Notes: generated from the sequence alone by a model not told the origin. Numbered from the stretch's first letter, positions 34,136 through 47,614 are shown. The stretch is 64,000 nucleotides of DNA from Albifimbria verrucaria (GCA_020081605.1 JAHREC010000062.1:682001-746000); one strand, 5' to 3'. Made by a program: numbers and translations.

Positions 34136-35420
34136 GATGTGCTCTGAAATCGAGGTGGACGGCGAATGTTTTCGGAGGAGCAGGCGTTGTTTGCAAATGG
34201 TCTGAACAGGCTTGAGTCAGTGATGAACAGTGCACAAGGAATCAAGCTTGAAGACCAACCAATGTAATAGCGTGGTGTGTTTGTTGAGAATGAAGCACAA
34301 TGTTGCTGCAATGCGCCTGGTTTTCCTGTGATCACGGATGAAATGACGACTCGTGCAAAGTCTGATGACTGATGAGCAATTGAAGAGAGGAGGGATGACT
34401 GATTTGCATCAAGGGGTAGAGATAATACTTAGTGATAGATGTGGCTCATTAGCAGCAGCTCTCGAAGACCATGTAACGAGGTGATATATCCCGTAGGGCC
34501 AAGGGATGCATGGATGAAAGGGTGGTGATGAGTAATGTGGTGGAGTTGCGAGAGTGATGCCAAGTCAGGGAGTGCGTGAGGTGAAAGTGAGAAGTTGGAT
34601 TCGTTAGATCTCTCCTGTAGGCTCATCATCACATGACCTGTATCAACCAAGCAGCTGCCAGTGCCCTCTATAGGAAACGCCGGGCAGCTGGCAGAGGCAA
34701 TGTCAAAGGGACTTGGAAATGCTCTTTAGCACTGGGGCAGTCTGCTGACCAGAAATATCGGTTTATGCTCACAAGGTTGGGGAGACGAATGCAATGAATT
34801 CACCCTAAACATATACAGAGCCGCAAGAGGTCCAAGGAAGTAGTCATTCACTATTGTGTAATATGCTAAGTAAAGATTGATATCAAGGTAGAAGAAGTAA
34901 ATCTTCTATAACTGGAGTGGGTTGACTTGCCTTCTGTTGTTGTGAACTAAGCAGGATGAGTAGTGCCTTGTGAATGGAAAAAGAGAACAAGAAAATTAAA
35001 AAAACACAAATAAGAATAAAAGAAGAATAAAGAATAAAGAATAAAATAAAAATAAAACCACTCTGTTATTGATAGATATGAGACCCTCAGACCAAGTCAT
35101 CCTTCTCAAAACGGCTGATGGATATTTGCGTCGAGCCACTGTCACTGGTTATGGACTTAATTAAATCAGCACCAACTTGGGGCGGTGGTGAGAACCAACA
35201 ACATAATCCTTTGCATGTGCAGCCAAGGGAAGTCTGCTGAGCCACAGATTATGTAATTCTGCTTTACATATGCAGGAATTCTGAGGCAGGCAACCATCCC
35301 TGATGACTCTTTTAGAGCGTCTCACAAATACCTTGTTATGACTCTTTAAAAGCGTGTATTAAAGACCTGCCCTACATCTGATCTGTCACACAACCGCGCC
35401 CAAAACATGTTAAACCTTGT
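34136..35420. other. Intergenic region between divergent genes
   Basis: This holds the promoter of the GTPase gene on the left and of the first F-box gene on the right. An A-rich run of GAATAAA units lies at 35015-35055. No gene is supported. Confidence 0.4.
35015..35056. repeat. Imperfect (AGAATAA)n simple repeat
   Basis: Several successive units of AGAATAA and AATAAAA are visible. Confidence 0.7.
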
Positions 35421-37444
35421 ATGATGGTGGAAAACACGGTGCGCAAGGCCTTGCGACTGCTTCGCCGCTGCAGAAAGCTGTTCAAATTGAAAACTAAACC
35501 AGCACCAGATCTAGACCCCACAATGACACAGCTATCGCCATCCTCACCTCTAACCGCGGCTGCCGCCTTACTAGAGCAATTGCCGCTTGATATTCTCGAA
35601 GAGATATGCGAACATCTTGCTATGCAGGAGCGGCGCAGATCTAGTTTATTTGCTTTCTCATTGGCAAGCAAGACATGCTATGCAGCCGCAGCAAGGCAAA
35701 GGGCATCACGCATCTGCATAACCATACGTACTCCGGCCAAGCTCCGTCGTGACCTTGAGCGATGGGAGCAAATGCTCCTACCCAGAGACCATTACCGCCG
35801 TGTGCGCATCTTGAAAATCACTGGCTGCATGTCCTTCCAAGAATCCGACGACAACGCGGAGTCCAATGACATGGAAGAAGCTGCAAGACATGACGAGGAT
35901 TCTCACCACTCTTGGTATCCATACAATCCTTGCGAGCCTCCAAGGTTCCCCGTTGATTTCGAGGAAAGGCTTATTAAGTCACTGACACCAGAAGAAAAAG
36001 CAAGAATAAAAGAAGCATGGATACCGCTTGCTCATCTTCTCACCAAACTCCCGGGCCTAACTGATTTTGTTCATGCGTGCTCGGACCAAATATCACCTAA
36101 TGTCTTGTCAAGCTTACACCAGAATTGCCCTCAAACTCGCCTTCACATGCACACTTTTAGCCTGCGCAGCTGCTTTGAGCACCGCAGCAATCGACCTCCC
36201 TTCTTAGGCCAGCCTCTCATTGATTGCGATTCTCTGATCGACAATCTTCGTCTCAACGATTGGGATCATCATATTGACGAGGATGACCTTGCAATTGTGA
36301 CCTCCCCGTGTCTCTATAGCATTGTTGTTAAATACAGCTCTCGACCGAGAAAGGGTCTTGAACATGGCGTTTTCTCTGCGTACGAAAAGAACTACAATGA
36401 AGCGGTTGTGAAACGCATGGTGGCGGGATTGGCCCCTAGACTGGCTCATGTCAGGATGATGGGCTACAACTTCTTACCAGTTGGGCGAGTGCCTGCAACA
36501 GACCCTGATCAGAATGAACAATCATTGGGACCTAGGATCAATCTCAGAAAAGGGCATCTCAAAAGTCTCACATTGGTTGGTGTCGCAGTGGAGGAGCCTT
36601 GGACACTCTATACCACCTTTGAAATGTTGCAACTCCTCAAAATAAAGTCCTTGAGACATCCCCAAAGCTTGGCATTCTTAAAAAACTGGCTCAGCAAGGT
36701 GAACTGGGCAACCTTCGCAAGTTGTCATTACATCTGGAGCCCAAAGACCGGTTTTCTCGAGACGGAATGCCAGGGGCAGTTCTTCAATTGATTCAATCTC
36801 TACCATGGCTTGACACACTCACACTTCGCGGAGCCCTTACTAGAGAATTATGTACCGGTGTTTTCCAGGCATGCGGAAAAAGCTTGAAATACCTTGCCCT
36901 TATACCTCGAATTATACAACGAGCTCCACAACTTCACTGTCAAGAACTGGCTACACTTTCCTACGAAGACATCGAGGAATTGGTACAAAGATGTCCGGGA
37001 TTGCATGGATTAATGGTTGCCATAGAGAAGCCTTACGATCTTAAAGCTTTCCAGCCATTCAGTCAGCTGAAACAATTGAGATCTCTGCTTTGTTACTGTG
37101 ACCTCGGATTCTCGCCAAGCATGTCTGGGCAATGGAATGCTGGCTCAGGTTCAGAATACGAGGAACTGCGGGAGAGGTTGATGAAACTATCCTTTCCTGA
37201 GCCCAGATCAGGCATTTGTTCATCAAACGCCATCGCCATCTTTAATACGATCAATGACAATGCTGAGAACCAAAGTCTGGGTTACCTCAGAATATTCCCT
37301 CAGGACATGCTGAGAATGTTGCAACGGGATCTGAATAACGTCAATATATGGACTGTGCAAAGAGATGCGACAGACAGTATTAATGCCTCTGTTTCTTCGA
37401 ATATGAGAAAGCCAATTCAGTACATAGGCTCCACGTACCATTAG
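35421..37444 (+). CDS. F-box protein with long C-terminal region
   Basis: F-box proteins bring substrates to SCF ubiquitin ligases. The basic N-terminus (VRKALRLLRRCRKLFKLK) is followed at residues of about 50-95 by an F-box (LEQLPLDILEEICEHL then FAFSLASKTCYAAA). The long remainder has leucine-rich segments such as HLKSLTLVGVAVEEPW and LDTLTLRGALTRELC, suggesting irregular LRR-like repeats for substrate binding. No intron is needed. One frame break lies in GGG at 36706-36708; adding a G joins KVNWG to NLRKLSLHLEP and yields one protein of about 670 residues. The start at 35421 is the first ATG of the frame; a Met at 35424 or 35523 is also possible. Confidence 0.7.
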
Positions 37445-37691
37445 CCGGCATGTGGTATCAAGGAACTGAAAAAGGAGCTAATACAGACAGCTACAGTGGG
37501 AGGACAAACATACTTGGCGGGATAGGCTAAGGAGTTTGAGCATATATACTACTAAGGTTATAAATGACAAAACGTTGTAGACATTCCCAAGGCTTCTTTT
37601 ATCAAACCCCTGCATCCTGATAGAAATTGCAAAGTCTCATGAAAGATCTGGTTGTAAAGCTATTAAGTGGCTAACTGACAAGCAATATTCT

Positions 37692-39052
37692 TTAGATGTC
37701 AACAAACCACGGGTCATCTAAAAGTTCCTTAGGTGAAGGTCTCTTTGCCGGGTCATACTGCAGGATCCGTCGGATCAATGTCTTTATTTGGCCAGCTTCT
37801 TCCTCTTCAAGCTCTGGCTTAGCCTGGTCGAATAATTCCTCCATAGAATGCGTTTCAAGCATAAGAGGTTCCGCACCTTCTTTAACACCCCAAGCCCACA
37901 ATTGAATAATTCCCTGTCCTTTGTGAAATAAAGAGAAGAAGTTTTCCATTGATTGAATATGTTTTCTGGCAAGGGTCCGAGAATATCATGAAGAGATAGC
38001 AGGTGGTCATCATCTTCATTCCCGCCGCTCCATGGTACGCAAAAGAGTGGTCGTCCAGTAATGAGTTCAAAAGTGAGGCAGCCGAAACTCCAGATATCCA
38101 GAGTCTTATTAACAGTTTGGGATAGAATCATCTCAGGTGCTCGAAGGCCGGTTGGAATTATAAACTTTGCCGGTGGATCTGTGAAGAAGTATGCTGCACA
38201 TTGTTGTGAGTTTATCCACTTAATCTGAAAGAAAGGTGTCTTCCCAAGACTTACCTCCACCCATGTCTCTTAATTTGATCTTGAAACCTTCACCATGATG
38301 GGTAAAACTAGCCAATGGCTGCGCGACACAAAGGTACTGTGGGGCCCATTTGTCTTGTTTCCCATTGTTAATATTACCGAGGTCAAACAGCATATTGCCA
38401 GGTTGAAAGTCTCCATGGGCGATGCCATTGGCATATAGATGTTCTAGAGCCTGCAATGCTTGTTTGAGAATACTTTTCGCCATCCAAACCGGGTAGCGGA
38501 TCTTCATAAACCACGTCCGCGGCTTGAATTGGGGTAGCTCCTCAACCATTACGTTGACACTGGGCCCCATCGGCTCAAATACAAGACATTTATGAAGGCC
38601 ATTAGGTCCACAATGCACAAACTCATCTAGAAGTCGCGTGACATGATCGTGGGTTTTGCTGGGTTCGATCCTTGTAAGGTGATGCAATATTTGTAGCTCG
38701 TTTGCTGTTTCTGATTTACCAGAGACAGTGATCTTCAGGGCAACGTATCTCTCATGGCTTTAGTAGTTAGCGTATGTGTGATGCTTACTTTGACATAAGT
38801 AGGGCAGAATGTGAAGAGTTTGGAGTTACCTTTGGTCACGGGCCAACCAAACTGTGGAGTATGCACCTTCACCAAGCTTCCGAAGAATTTTGTACTGATC
38901 GTTATTAAATGTGTCCCCAAGATGCACAGGATGGTATCCGCCTGGATGATAACTCTCAATCCATTCACATGGAGAAGTAATGGTTTCAAATCTCCATTGT
39001 TCCCTATCCTCAGGGACGCGCGACGGAGGGTAGGAGGAGGAGAGGCGCTCAT
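37692..39052 (-). CDS. SRPK-like serine/threonine protein kinase
   Basis: The start MSASPPPTLRRAS leads, after a break in CCC 39002-39004, to the SRPK-type opening PGGYHPVHLGDTFNNDQYKI. Kinase motifs: glycine loop LGEGAYSTVWLA, Lys in YVALKI, catalytic loop HGDFQPGN (in place of HxDLKPxN) and a DMG in place of DFG. The APE-like RAPEM and the DIWSFGCLTFELITG helix are present. The C-terminal end is DPAKRPSPKELLDDPWF. Introns are near 38765-38835 and at 38194-38254. A second frame break is at CCCC 37888-37891. It is shorter than true SR-protein kinases, as the spacer is reduced. The metal-binding and catalytic Asp residues are kept, so activity is plausible. It lies between two F-box genes. Confidence 0.75.
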
Positions 39053-39697
39053 GGCTGAGGTGGAGTATCTTGGTCGCGGGTTCGCAGTATGGAGTTTTCG
39101 GAGATGCTTCTAAGCAACACCAGATGCTAATCTTCCAGCTATGCTTAATAAATTACACTGATAAGTCAAGATAGCACTTTGGATTTACATGGGTGTTCTG
39201 GGGAAGAAGAACACTGGGCAGTTTTCGCAATCGGCACTGAAACCGAACCAACCCAAGAAGCCCTGGAGCTGCCTTAGGCAGAATCAGCGCTGCCTTATGT
39301 CAGCATATAAATGCCAAAGTGACTGAAACGGAGCTGAATGATGGCCAATACATGACTCTAAACTAGATAAGAAGGATCGTTTATCTTTGTTTTATCTGAA
39401 CCAAGCATTTATTGCTGTAGCTTAGGCTAGTCCAAGCCAAGCAAGCCGCACCAAGCCCATGTAAATCAGAAGTTCTTAATAACTAACCCCAGTTTTTCGG
39501 ACTAAAATGTTGTAAACAGCGTACGCGGCCCAGTTTGCTCAAACTAGCGAGGGGTTGTGATCGGGAGGAGCCAAAGAGCCCCTTTCGAGGGAGCAAGTTC
39601 TGAGCTTTCATAACGTTCATCTTATCGCTCAATTTCGGCCAGAATGCCACGCGCCTTCTAACAACAAGACATATTTGTTTGCCTTTGTTCGGCCACC
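39053..39697. other. Intergenic region between divergent genes
   Basis: No gene supported. Shared upstream DNA of the kinase (-) and second F-box gene (+). Confidence 0.4.
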
Positions 39698-41700
39698 ATG
39701 TATTCATTCAGCTGCCAAATATGCGGTGTGGACATGGCCATTGCCCGCATTCGTACTCCCGATGAGCCTTCAAGCGCAGCTTGGAATTGGGAAGGGGCCA
39801 ATTATGTGGGAGCCCATACTTGGCCATGTCAGGAAGAATTCCAGGATCAAGACTGCCAGGAATGCACAACCATAATCCGACCTCCAGCGGATGGTCCAGA
39901 CCTGGAGACGTGGCCAAACCAGGAGGAACAAGACGAGGTAGACTGGGCGCCAGGTGGCCATCCATTGAGCGATGACGATGACCCTTTGGAGTACGATTCA
40001 GGCTGGGAGAGTGAAAGTTCTAATTATGAAACCCCAAACCATTCTGGTGACGAATCTTATCATGGCGAAGTGGATAGCCATGATTCAGATGGCAAGTCTG
40101 ACTGCGCGCCCCTGCAGTATCCTCTCCGTGACCTGTTCGCTCCTCCGTTGCCTGAACGTCTACCTCATGGCACATGGTATGACGGGTTTGTCTATTATAC
40201 GGGCGATCGAAAAACCAGACAGTTGTCGCCCCTCTCGCATAGTGGCACGTCTCAAGTCCTACCAGAGCACATCGCCTCGTCGTCATGCCGGAGCCTCCAA
40301 GGCATCAATGGACACGTGCTGAGCGTGAAACAGATGAAGAACTGTCGAAATGTCCGCTTCTTGGTGCCCAAGCCATCGCACTGGAGGGCCGAAGCAAGTG
40401 ACCAGCTGATTGAGGGAGACAGCCTGTTCTATCTGTTTGGGAGTCGAATGGATCGCACATGGTTGAGAATAGGCATTTTCGAGGATGGCATTCGTTCTAT
40501 CCACCTCGGCATGCGCTGACTGAAATAGGTACCAGCTGGGAATATGTGAACGAAGGTTGCATTGTAAGTTTATCCAGCGTTTGCTTATTCTTATCTCAGC
40601 CCCCTGCTTACGGAAGCAACCTTCAGAACCTCACAGAGTCATTCGTCCCGCTCCCGGTGCACTCGTACTGCATCGATATATACGCAAAAACCTCATTTCG
40701 TCGTTTTGGCCGGGTTGACCTAAATGGACTTTGGCATTGGCGCGAGATGCGCTCTGAGCCTGACTTGTACGGGCTTGCGGATAGAATACCTCGACAGAGG
40801 CCAGAGCTGGAACAAGCTCGCGAGAGTTGGGATTACCCCTGGTGTCACCTCGCAGGCAATGAATGGCTTACTGCAAATCCTGTCGAGCTCCCGGGCATCT
40901 CTCGGGCTTTGGAGACCTGCCTTAACCGCCCAAGCGAGCATCATATCCAACTGCCAGATTCAGGGTTTCTCGCTCTCCCTGCCGAAATCATCCAGCATAC
41001 GCTGTCATTTCTTGACTTATCCACCCTCGATATGATGGCCAAGATGTGTCGTAGCCTTTACAAGCTCACGCAGCCAGTGTTCAGGGCATCTGTAGCGAGG
41101 GATATGCCTTGGCTGTGGGAGCTTTTCGAGGGCAGTAAATATCCCGCCTCGCGTGACTGCCTACCGACATGGGATCCGCTCTGTCCGCTTGGTGTAGCAC
41201 CTCCAATACTTCCCATTGGCCTCGAAAGCGAAGAGGATGAGGCGGCTCGCTGGGTAGAAATTCTTCTAGAGAATCCTGAGATGGAAGAACTGGGCAATGC
41301 GGTCAAAATGCTCAACCGGCAGCGTCGGGACGTGGTACTGGCGCCATATTATGCAAGAAAAGAGGCTTCCTTGAATGACTGGCACCTTTTTCGTGCCAAC
41401 GTTGAAGCCTGGATACAACGAAATCCACAAAATGCAGCCAGACACTGTGGCGACGAAGATATAAACTGGAGGCGGTTGTGGTTGCTATTCAACCCTGAAA
41501 CAAGTCCACTGCCAGGTATACGCAACCGAGCACGAATTTGGGACGACTGCGAGAAGATTCTCGATTGTGTCACTTTGGCGCACGAGCTAGGAGATATTGA
41601 TGAAAGGCATAAAGAATTATGCGCCAAAATATCTGAGTATTCACAAGGAATTTCGTATACACTACCTGATGAGCGCCCAAATATCCCTGAGTGGTTATAA
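39698..41700 (+). CDS. F-box protein with N-terminal cysteine-rich module
   Basis: The N-terminus has a zinc-finger-like cysteine set (SCQICGVDM.., WPCQEEF, DCQECTT), then an acidic linker. A tryptophan-rich middle region follows, and an F-box near the centre (LPAEIIQHTLSFLDLSTLDMM). A C-terminal half contains WLWELFE and long helices. This N-terminal CxxC plus F-box layout is common in Fusarium-type genomes and recurs at 52825-54537. A break in TTTT 40476-40479 separates the two halves; one added T joins RIGIF to RGWHSFYPPRH. A GTAAGT..CAG segment of 36 nt (40564-40599) is in frame and could be a very short intron or coding. Length about 660 residues. Confidence 0.68.
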
Positions 41701-42584
41701 ACGCACCTACATGGCCTCATTTGAGTTTTGATCTCTTCTACTTTGGACAAGAAACAATGGGTATGCCAATCAAGATAGATAAAGACATAGACAATTTTAA
41801 TTGAACCATTCCAACTCAACCTGTGCGTTCTGATACACTATGAATATCTTAGTAGATGTGACTTGTTCAAGCACTTCTGAAGCCCGGACAACTATTCAAT
41901 CTTGCTGTAAGATGCGTGCGTATTCATAAGATGCCTGACAACTGCCAAGACTTTTTCTAACTTCTCTTGCACAACAAGCTCAGCTTGGTAAATTCCTTTG
42001 CGTATTGGCTATTTTTACATTATGTTTGTGCGTAATGTTGACGGAAATGGCAAGCTGCTGTTGTATCTCATATCTGTTACATTTCACTTAGGTATGTCAT
42101 TCACAGGACGAAACGGTTCTCGCGACCACTATGCCAGTCTTAAATTACAATCAAGCGATGGCTTTACTAAAGAGTTGGCTTTTGGCTACTGCTAGAGACT
42201 ACCCTAGCCTATCCCACTGATCTACCATGGTTGACGAGGGTAACTTAATGATCAAATCGATCAACAAGCCTAAAACACATGCATGTGTCAACCCTGTCAA
42301 TTAGCTTACACCGCTAGATCCCGGTGATTTGAAAACACCGCACCCGGGTAATTGGTAGATCATGTCAGCCTACGGCCTGGGGATCAGGACTAATTGTATT
42401 ACAGAGCGCATCGTCTGTGCCACGTATGTGCGCAGAATACTCCGCAAAGCCGAGGCCCCACGTATATAATGGGCAAGTGTAAATGTAAATACGCCCTTCA
42501 GAACTGGTTTTAAATAATTCACCACATCCTAGATAAATTACGAGCACCATACAACACTCTTCAGTTGCCCACCATACTTTCATC
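41701..42584. other. Intergenic, nothing recognised
   Basis: The 3' flank of the F-box gene and promoter of the GST gene. No gene supported. Confidence 0.4.
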
Positions 42585-43306
42585 ATGTTGATCGTTCACC
42601 ATCTCGAAAAATCACAATCCGAGCGAATTATCTGGCTTTGCGAGGAACTGGGGATCCCATATGAACTCAAGATACATCAAAGAGATCCAGTGACATTTGC
42701 GAGTCCTCCAGAGCTACAAGCACTGTAATTCATTTACACGCTCTCTATAGGTGTTAAAACTGGAACTGACACTTCAGTATAGGCATCCAAGCAAGGCAGC
42801 CCCGTCATTCAAGATGGCAAAGTGACTCTGGCCGAGTCTGGAGCCATTGTTGAGTATATTCTTGCAAAGTACGGCCAAGGAAAGCTCTCAATTCCGCCGA
42901 GTGCCGATAATTACGCCGACTACCTATATTTTCTCCATTTCAGCAATTCAGGCCTACAGGCTGCCCTAGGAGATACCATATTGTCATACAAGCAGAGCTC
43001 TCTCCAGATCTGCCCAGTGTACGCTTTGCAAAACGGTCGCGTGATAGCGCATTTGATATCCTTGAGAACCGATTGAGCAATAACACGTGGCTTGCTGGAG
43101 ACGAATTCACAGCGGCAGATATCATGATTGTCTTTTCTCTCACCACCATGAGGCGCTACTTTCCGTACAGCTTGGAAGAATATCCCGCCACTGTTGCCTT
43201 CCTTAAGAGAGTGAGCGAACGAGAGGGTTACCAAAGAGCAATGAGCAAGGGAGATCCTGGATTCACCCCTGATTGGAGCCGAAAAGCCGGAGAGGGTTGG
43301 TGCTGA
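42585..43306 (+). CDS. Glutathione S-transferase
   Basis: This is a cytosolic GST that conjugates glutathione to electrophiles. The thioredoxin-fold N-terminus starts MLIVHHLEKSQSERIIWLCE and carries the family motif around PVIQDGKVTLAESGAIVEYI, where the Glu-Ser pair binds glutathione. The C-terminal helical domain includes NTWLAGDEFTAADIM, the N-capping box region. One intron, 42725-42782. Two frame breaks lie in C runs 42800-42803 and 43013-43015. Length is about 220 residues, normal for fungal GSTs of this group. Neighbours give no clue to substrate. Confidence 0.85.
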
Positions 43307-43781
43307 GAAATGAGATGGAGTGGTGGGAATGCACTCTTCAGTGGCGTTTTACTTCGCTTCTTACCTCAGTCTGTGCTATGCAACGCCAACCGCAATTAAT
43401 AGAACAAGCTAAAGAACATATTCCAAATAATTATGAAATACCAAGATGTAGATGCCCAATGACTTCTTGATGTCAAATGAAAATAAGAAGTAAGGGAACA
43501 GGAACAAGTTCAAACATAAAAGCTGACCGATGATGTCGTAGCCTGAAAGGATTGGGAATTCAGCTCTATGCCAGGAAACTGGTCTAATCAGAGCACAAGT
43601 AACAGTCTGAGCGAATCCTACGATTTGGAAGATTTAATGAATAATCCAAATGAGCTATGGGTAGGCCTTTAGATGGCTTGAACATGTGTTTATACGCCTT
43701 GCTGTACTAAGATACTGTAGCTGACTCATGAACTATTTCATATGATCATTATGAAGAATAAGGCCGGTAATCTGAGACAAC
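43307..43781. other. Intergenic between convergent genes
   Basis: Probable 3' UTRs of the GST gene and the large unknown gene. Nothing else seen. Confidence 0.4.
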
Positions 43782-46700
43782 CTAGGCAGCCTTTTCTTTA
43801 TGCTTCTTCTGTATCGAAAAACCCATCTCACGCACGAATTCGTCATTGCTATTCACCCAACCGTCGACTACCTCCTCCACGTCTGTGTGGACTTTCCAAT
43901 CTTTATGTTCGGTAGCATAAATTAATAGGAATCCAGCAATCTCAATCCGCAGGTGGTCAGCCAAGCTAAGTTCCTCTTCATTCTCTGCTGATACAAATTC
44001 GCGGTTACTCAAGAGTAATGCAACTTTGGTGGAATCAACCATTTTTACTCTGTTCCGTACGTCTGCCTTGAGCTGGGCAAACTCTTCATGGTATGGCATA
44101 TGCTGTCGTTCTGCGAGCCATTCCAGGAGTTTCACTAATTCTGAAACGAAATTTCTCCATTCCATCTCCGACGGCGCATCCTTAGCAGTTCCTGGGTAGG
44201 GGATGGGAAGCAGATTGGAGCGAATTGCGAATGTCTTTGGTAGAATCTTGGTCAGCCCCTTTTCTCCATTTCTGACTCTCAAGCGTAGACTTTCAACATT
44301 GGAAATCATGGTTTTGAGGACAGGGACAGAGTGTTGCAGCCACCCTTGCCAATTTCGTCGGCTGACAAACCGAGAAGAACATAAACGCGTGACGAGGAGT
44401 CGAACAAGTCAGTATGCTGAGAGGCAATAAGCTGGTTCGCAGTGGCTAATATGAAATCTTGAAGCATTTGCACAGTAATACCCTGTCCATCGTTGCGTTC
44501 AGAGGCCAAGTCTTCAGGAATTTGCTGGAGGCATGATGAAGCAACAAAGACGCCGTATGCTTCGAGGGCTTTGTTACCAGGATTATCGAACTGCATCAGC
44601 CAATGTTTGCCGGCGTTGGATTTGATTAGGTCTCTGTTCGCTTTGACGGCCGCGGTGACACGAGCAATACCTGGTGTTGGAGCGAGGTTGATGAGAGTCA
44701 TCTCCTGGAGCACAGATACTGTCGAAGCGGCCATATGGGTCGGAAACCTGCGAAACAAGTCTCTGAGAGTTTTTGGTGATACTGGACAGGCAGGAAGTAC
44801 CTCGCCTTCGTCTAAATGGAAGCCATGTCTCTTGAGGAAGAGCTTATTCCATCGGGCATTGTTGGCTGCTGATACGGCTGGGACCCGTGTGAGTAAATTG
44901 ATCAGTCTAATCCGGGTTTCGGCTGGCAAAAGCTTCTTGTTTCCATATTCCAGTTCTCCGAGCTGCGACATAAGTGGTGTTTCATCTCCAATGTCCGGAA
45001 TAGGAGCTTCGCCACTCTCAGCAGCTACCCATTGGTCTTCGGTCACAGGTCGACGCTCGTTAAGTTGTCCAAGAACAGGAATAACATGTGTCTCCAGTGC
45101 GTCAAGAATAATGCCATGGATCTCTGGTAAGGTCGATGGCTCTTTAAGGATACTGAGAAGACTGCTGACAATGGCCACTCGAATGTCAATGTGCCTGGCT
45201 TCAGCAAGGAGACCGAGAAGAATATTACACGCAGCTGATGGGCTGATGAGTTGTGTGCCTTGAAGGATCTGGGCCATCATCTTCACCGTCGTCACTTTTA
45301 TGACTGGGGCTCTCAGAACGACCTTGCCATCATCACCGACAACTTCCATCGGCTTTGAAGCCTGTTCTCGCATCTGCTTCTGGAAGGTGTCCGCGAGCAT
45401 ATGTAGAAACTCATTAACAATCGACGAAGGCAATGATGCCAGGAATTTGAAATCGAGCAGCTGTCGATACCAGGTACTATCGGCACCCTGACCTTCAAGG
45501 ATTATCTGCTGCAAGAAAGGGAAGGCCAGCCAAGGCTGATCACTACGTGCCACCTCCATCACAAAGCTGACGATGTTGGACATGCGTGTTCTCATGCTCT
45601 CTGAACTGAGCCGCGCCTTCATTTTTGTAGAAGGAATGTGGCCAAGTCTGCCTTCATCGGACCAGATGCTGCTAATCTCCTGAAGATATAAAGAGGGCCT
45701 GCGTCGAACATATGACGATCAGGGGCAGATTCCATCAGTGCTTCAACCTCAATTAAGGTCTCAAGATATGGTTTCCATAGTACCTCCACTGTAGGGCTTC
45801 TATCATAGGTTGAAGTTGGTCCTATCGGATCGAATAGATCATGAAACGATGCAGCGCTCTCCTTCTTCAACCGACGGTCCGCTATCATCTTGAAGAGCTT
45901 GAAAACACTGTTAAAGGTGTATATTTTGACTTGAGGTTGCGAAAATGTCATGTTGATTGTTTCCATCAAATGAATGATAATTTGATGAGAAAGTTCAATG
46001 TTCTTTTCACTTGTGTGATGTCGTTGGTGTGTCCAATTTCTACGCCTTCTTCCCTGTTTGGAACAGCGCTCACGAGATCGCAGAGCTCTGTTGTGGCAAA
46101 TGGTTCGGAGGTATAGAGCTCCATTAGTACAAGAGGCTCATTTTTGTATCGTCTTGCCCAGAGAATTGTATCATCCAATAGTTCCAGGTCACCAATGGCA
46201 ATGGCCAAGTTGAATGCGGCTTTGGCCCAGAACGAACGGCCTGGTGACTCGTGAGACTCTTGAGACATCTTCCTCCGCTCGAGCACCATGTTTCGGGCCC
46301 GAGAGATCCACTCAGAATTGGTGGGCTCTCCTTTGTGCTTCTTCAATAGCAGAGACCGAAGAATGGCTACATCTCCGCAACTTCCGCCCATGTCCTGACT
46401 CTGGTTCATGAGTCCACCATATTTCGGGCGTAAGAAGCTGCCGGTAGGGTCTGCGGAGGAGAGTCTCTCAAATAGAGCCAACCCATCTTGTACATCCAGG
46501 TACAAAAATAATTTGGGCGGCCAGAGGTTGGCTTGGGCGGACAAAGCTCGCAGGCGAGCAAGCCCTCCTGGTGATTCGTCATCGATGTCAAGTTTGTAAC
46601 CGTTTGCGTGCCTCAATATGAGTCGCAGAAGCTGATAACTACACACATGCCGTCTCCTATTGAAAAGTAGGTCATTCACAATGACGTCCAATTTATAAGG

Positions 46701-47614
46701 TGTTTTTTCATTTGGAGTAGGCATAAGGGCAATGAGTTGCTTCAATGTCGACTCTGTTTGCTGCTGAGTAGTACTGCTTGTGGTGGTGCGGTCATCTCGA
46801 GCTTCCGTCCATCGCCGGTTGGCATATGAAACAAGCGTTTTACGTCCTAGATGGATGTGTTTTGCCAGATGTCGTGGGTGCGCTTGAATACACTCTGTAA
46901 CCAAGTCTAGAAAGCTGTCCCGCATCTCGTTGCTGTATCTTCGTCGAAGGAATAGACGCGTGACCACGGGCATGACGACTGCAGACATGAGGTCTCCGGG
47001 AATTTGGACAATCTCCTCTTTATCTTGGATCAGACGTTCTAAAATTGTCTTGGTGAAGTCAATGTTGCCTTGAAACAACCTCTTTTCCTGTCCGAAGGTC
47101 ATATTCTGTCCGGTTCCCCGCGTGGAGAAGACATTCTCCAAGAACCGTTTCTCATACTGGTCGCGATGACCCATGAATAGGCTATTACTCTGTCTTCTAG
47201 TCCACTGGACTTGGTACTGCTTCTCCCATTGTTGCACAACATCCCAGTTGCAAGCGGGCACAATGTCCTGATAGTATTGCCTCAGCGGCCTTGGGTCCTT
47301 TGGCACTCCATTGCCTGAGCTTAATCCGTGCAAGATCTGCACCAACTCTCCAAGTGCGGCGCGCCTGGCGGGTCTCGCTTTTGAGCGGATGCTGTGTGGC
47401 CGAGACGACGACAAATGGTTTTGATGTCGCGCAGGCTGAACTCTGTCATCAGATCGGCCAATGCTGCGGCGCCTCCAATCGCGTCCCAGAAAGGCTGGAA
47501 TTGGTTTCCAAGGCGAAGTGCCTTACAAAACACGACAATGGCATCGCTGCGGATCGTGGTGCTATGTGTTTGGCGCAATTTCTCAGCCGTGCCAAGGGCA
47601 TCGCGTGGGGCCAT
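43782..47614 (-). CDS. Very large helical protein of unknown function
   Basis: Five consecutive frames, each overlapping the next at a homopolymer, combine into one intronless protein of about 1270 residues, starting MAPRDALGTAEKLRQ. Breaks lie at 47379-47382 (T run), 45968-45970 (A run), 45622-45626 (T run) and 44343-44345 (C run). The sequence is mostly amphipathic helix with Leu-rich segments, resembling HEAT/ARM-type or other helical repeat proteins, but I recognise no named domain. There is no signal peptide or membrane segment, and the C-terminus is Lys-rich (QKKHKEKAA). The long uninterrupted coding potential supports a real gene. Confidence 0.65.

Noticed and set aside
38655..38685. 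T-arm-like GGGTTCGATCC
   Set aside because: It lies within the kinase coding sequence and lacks the rest of a tRNA.
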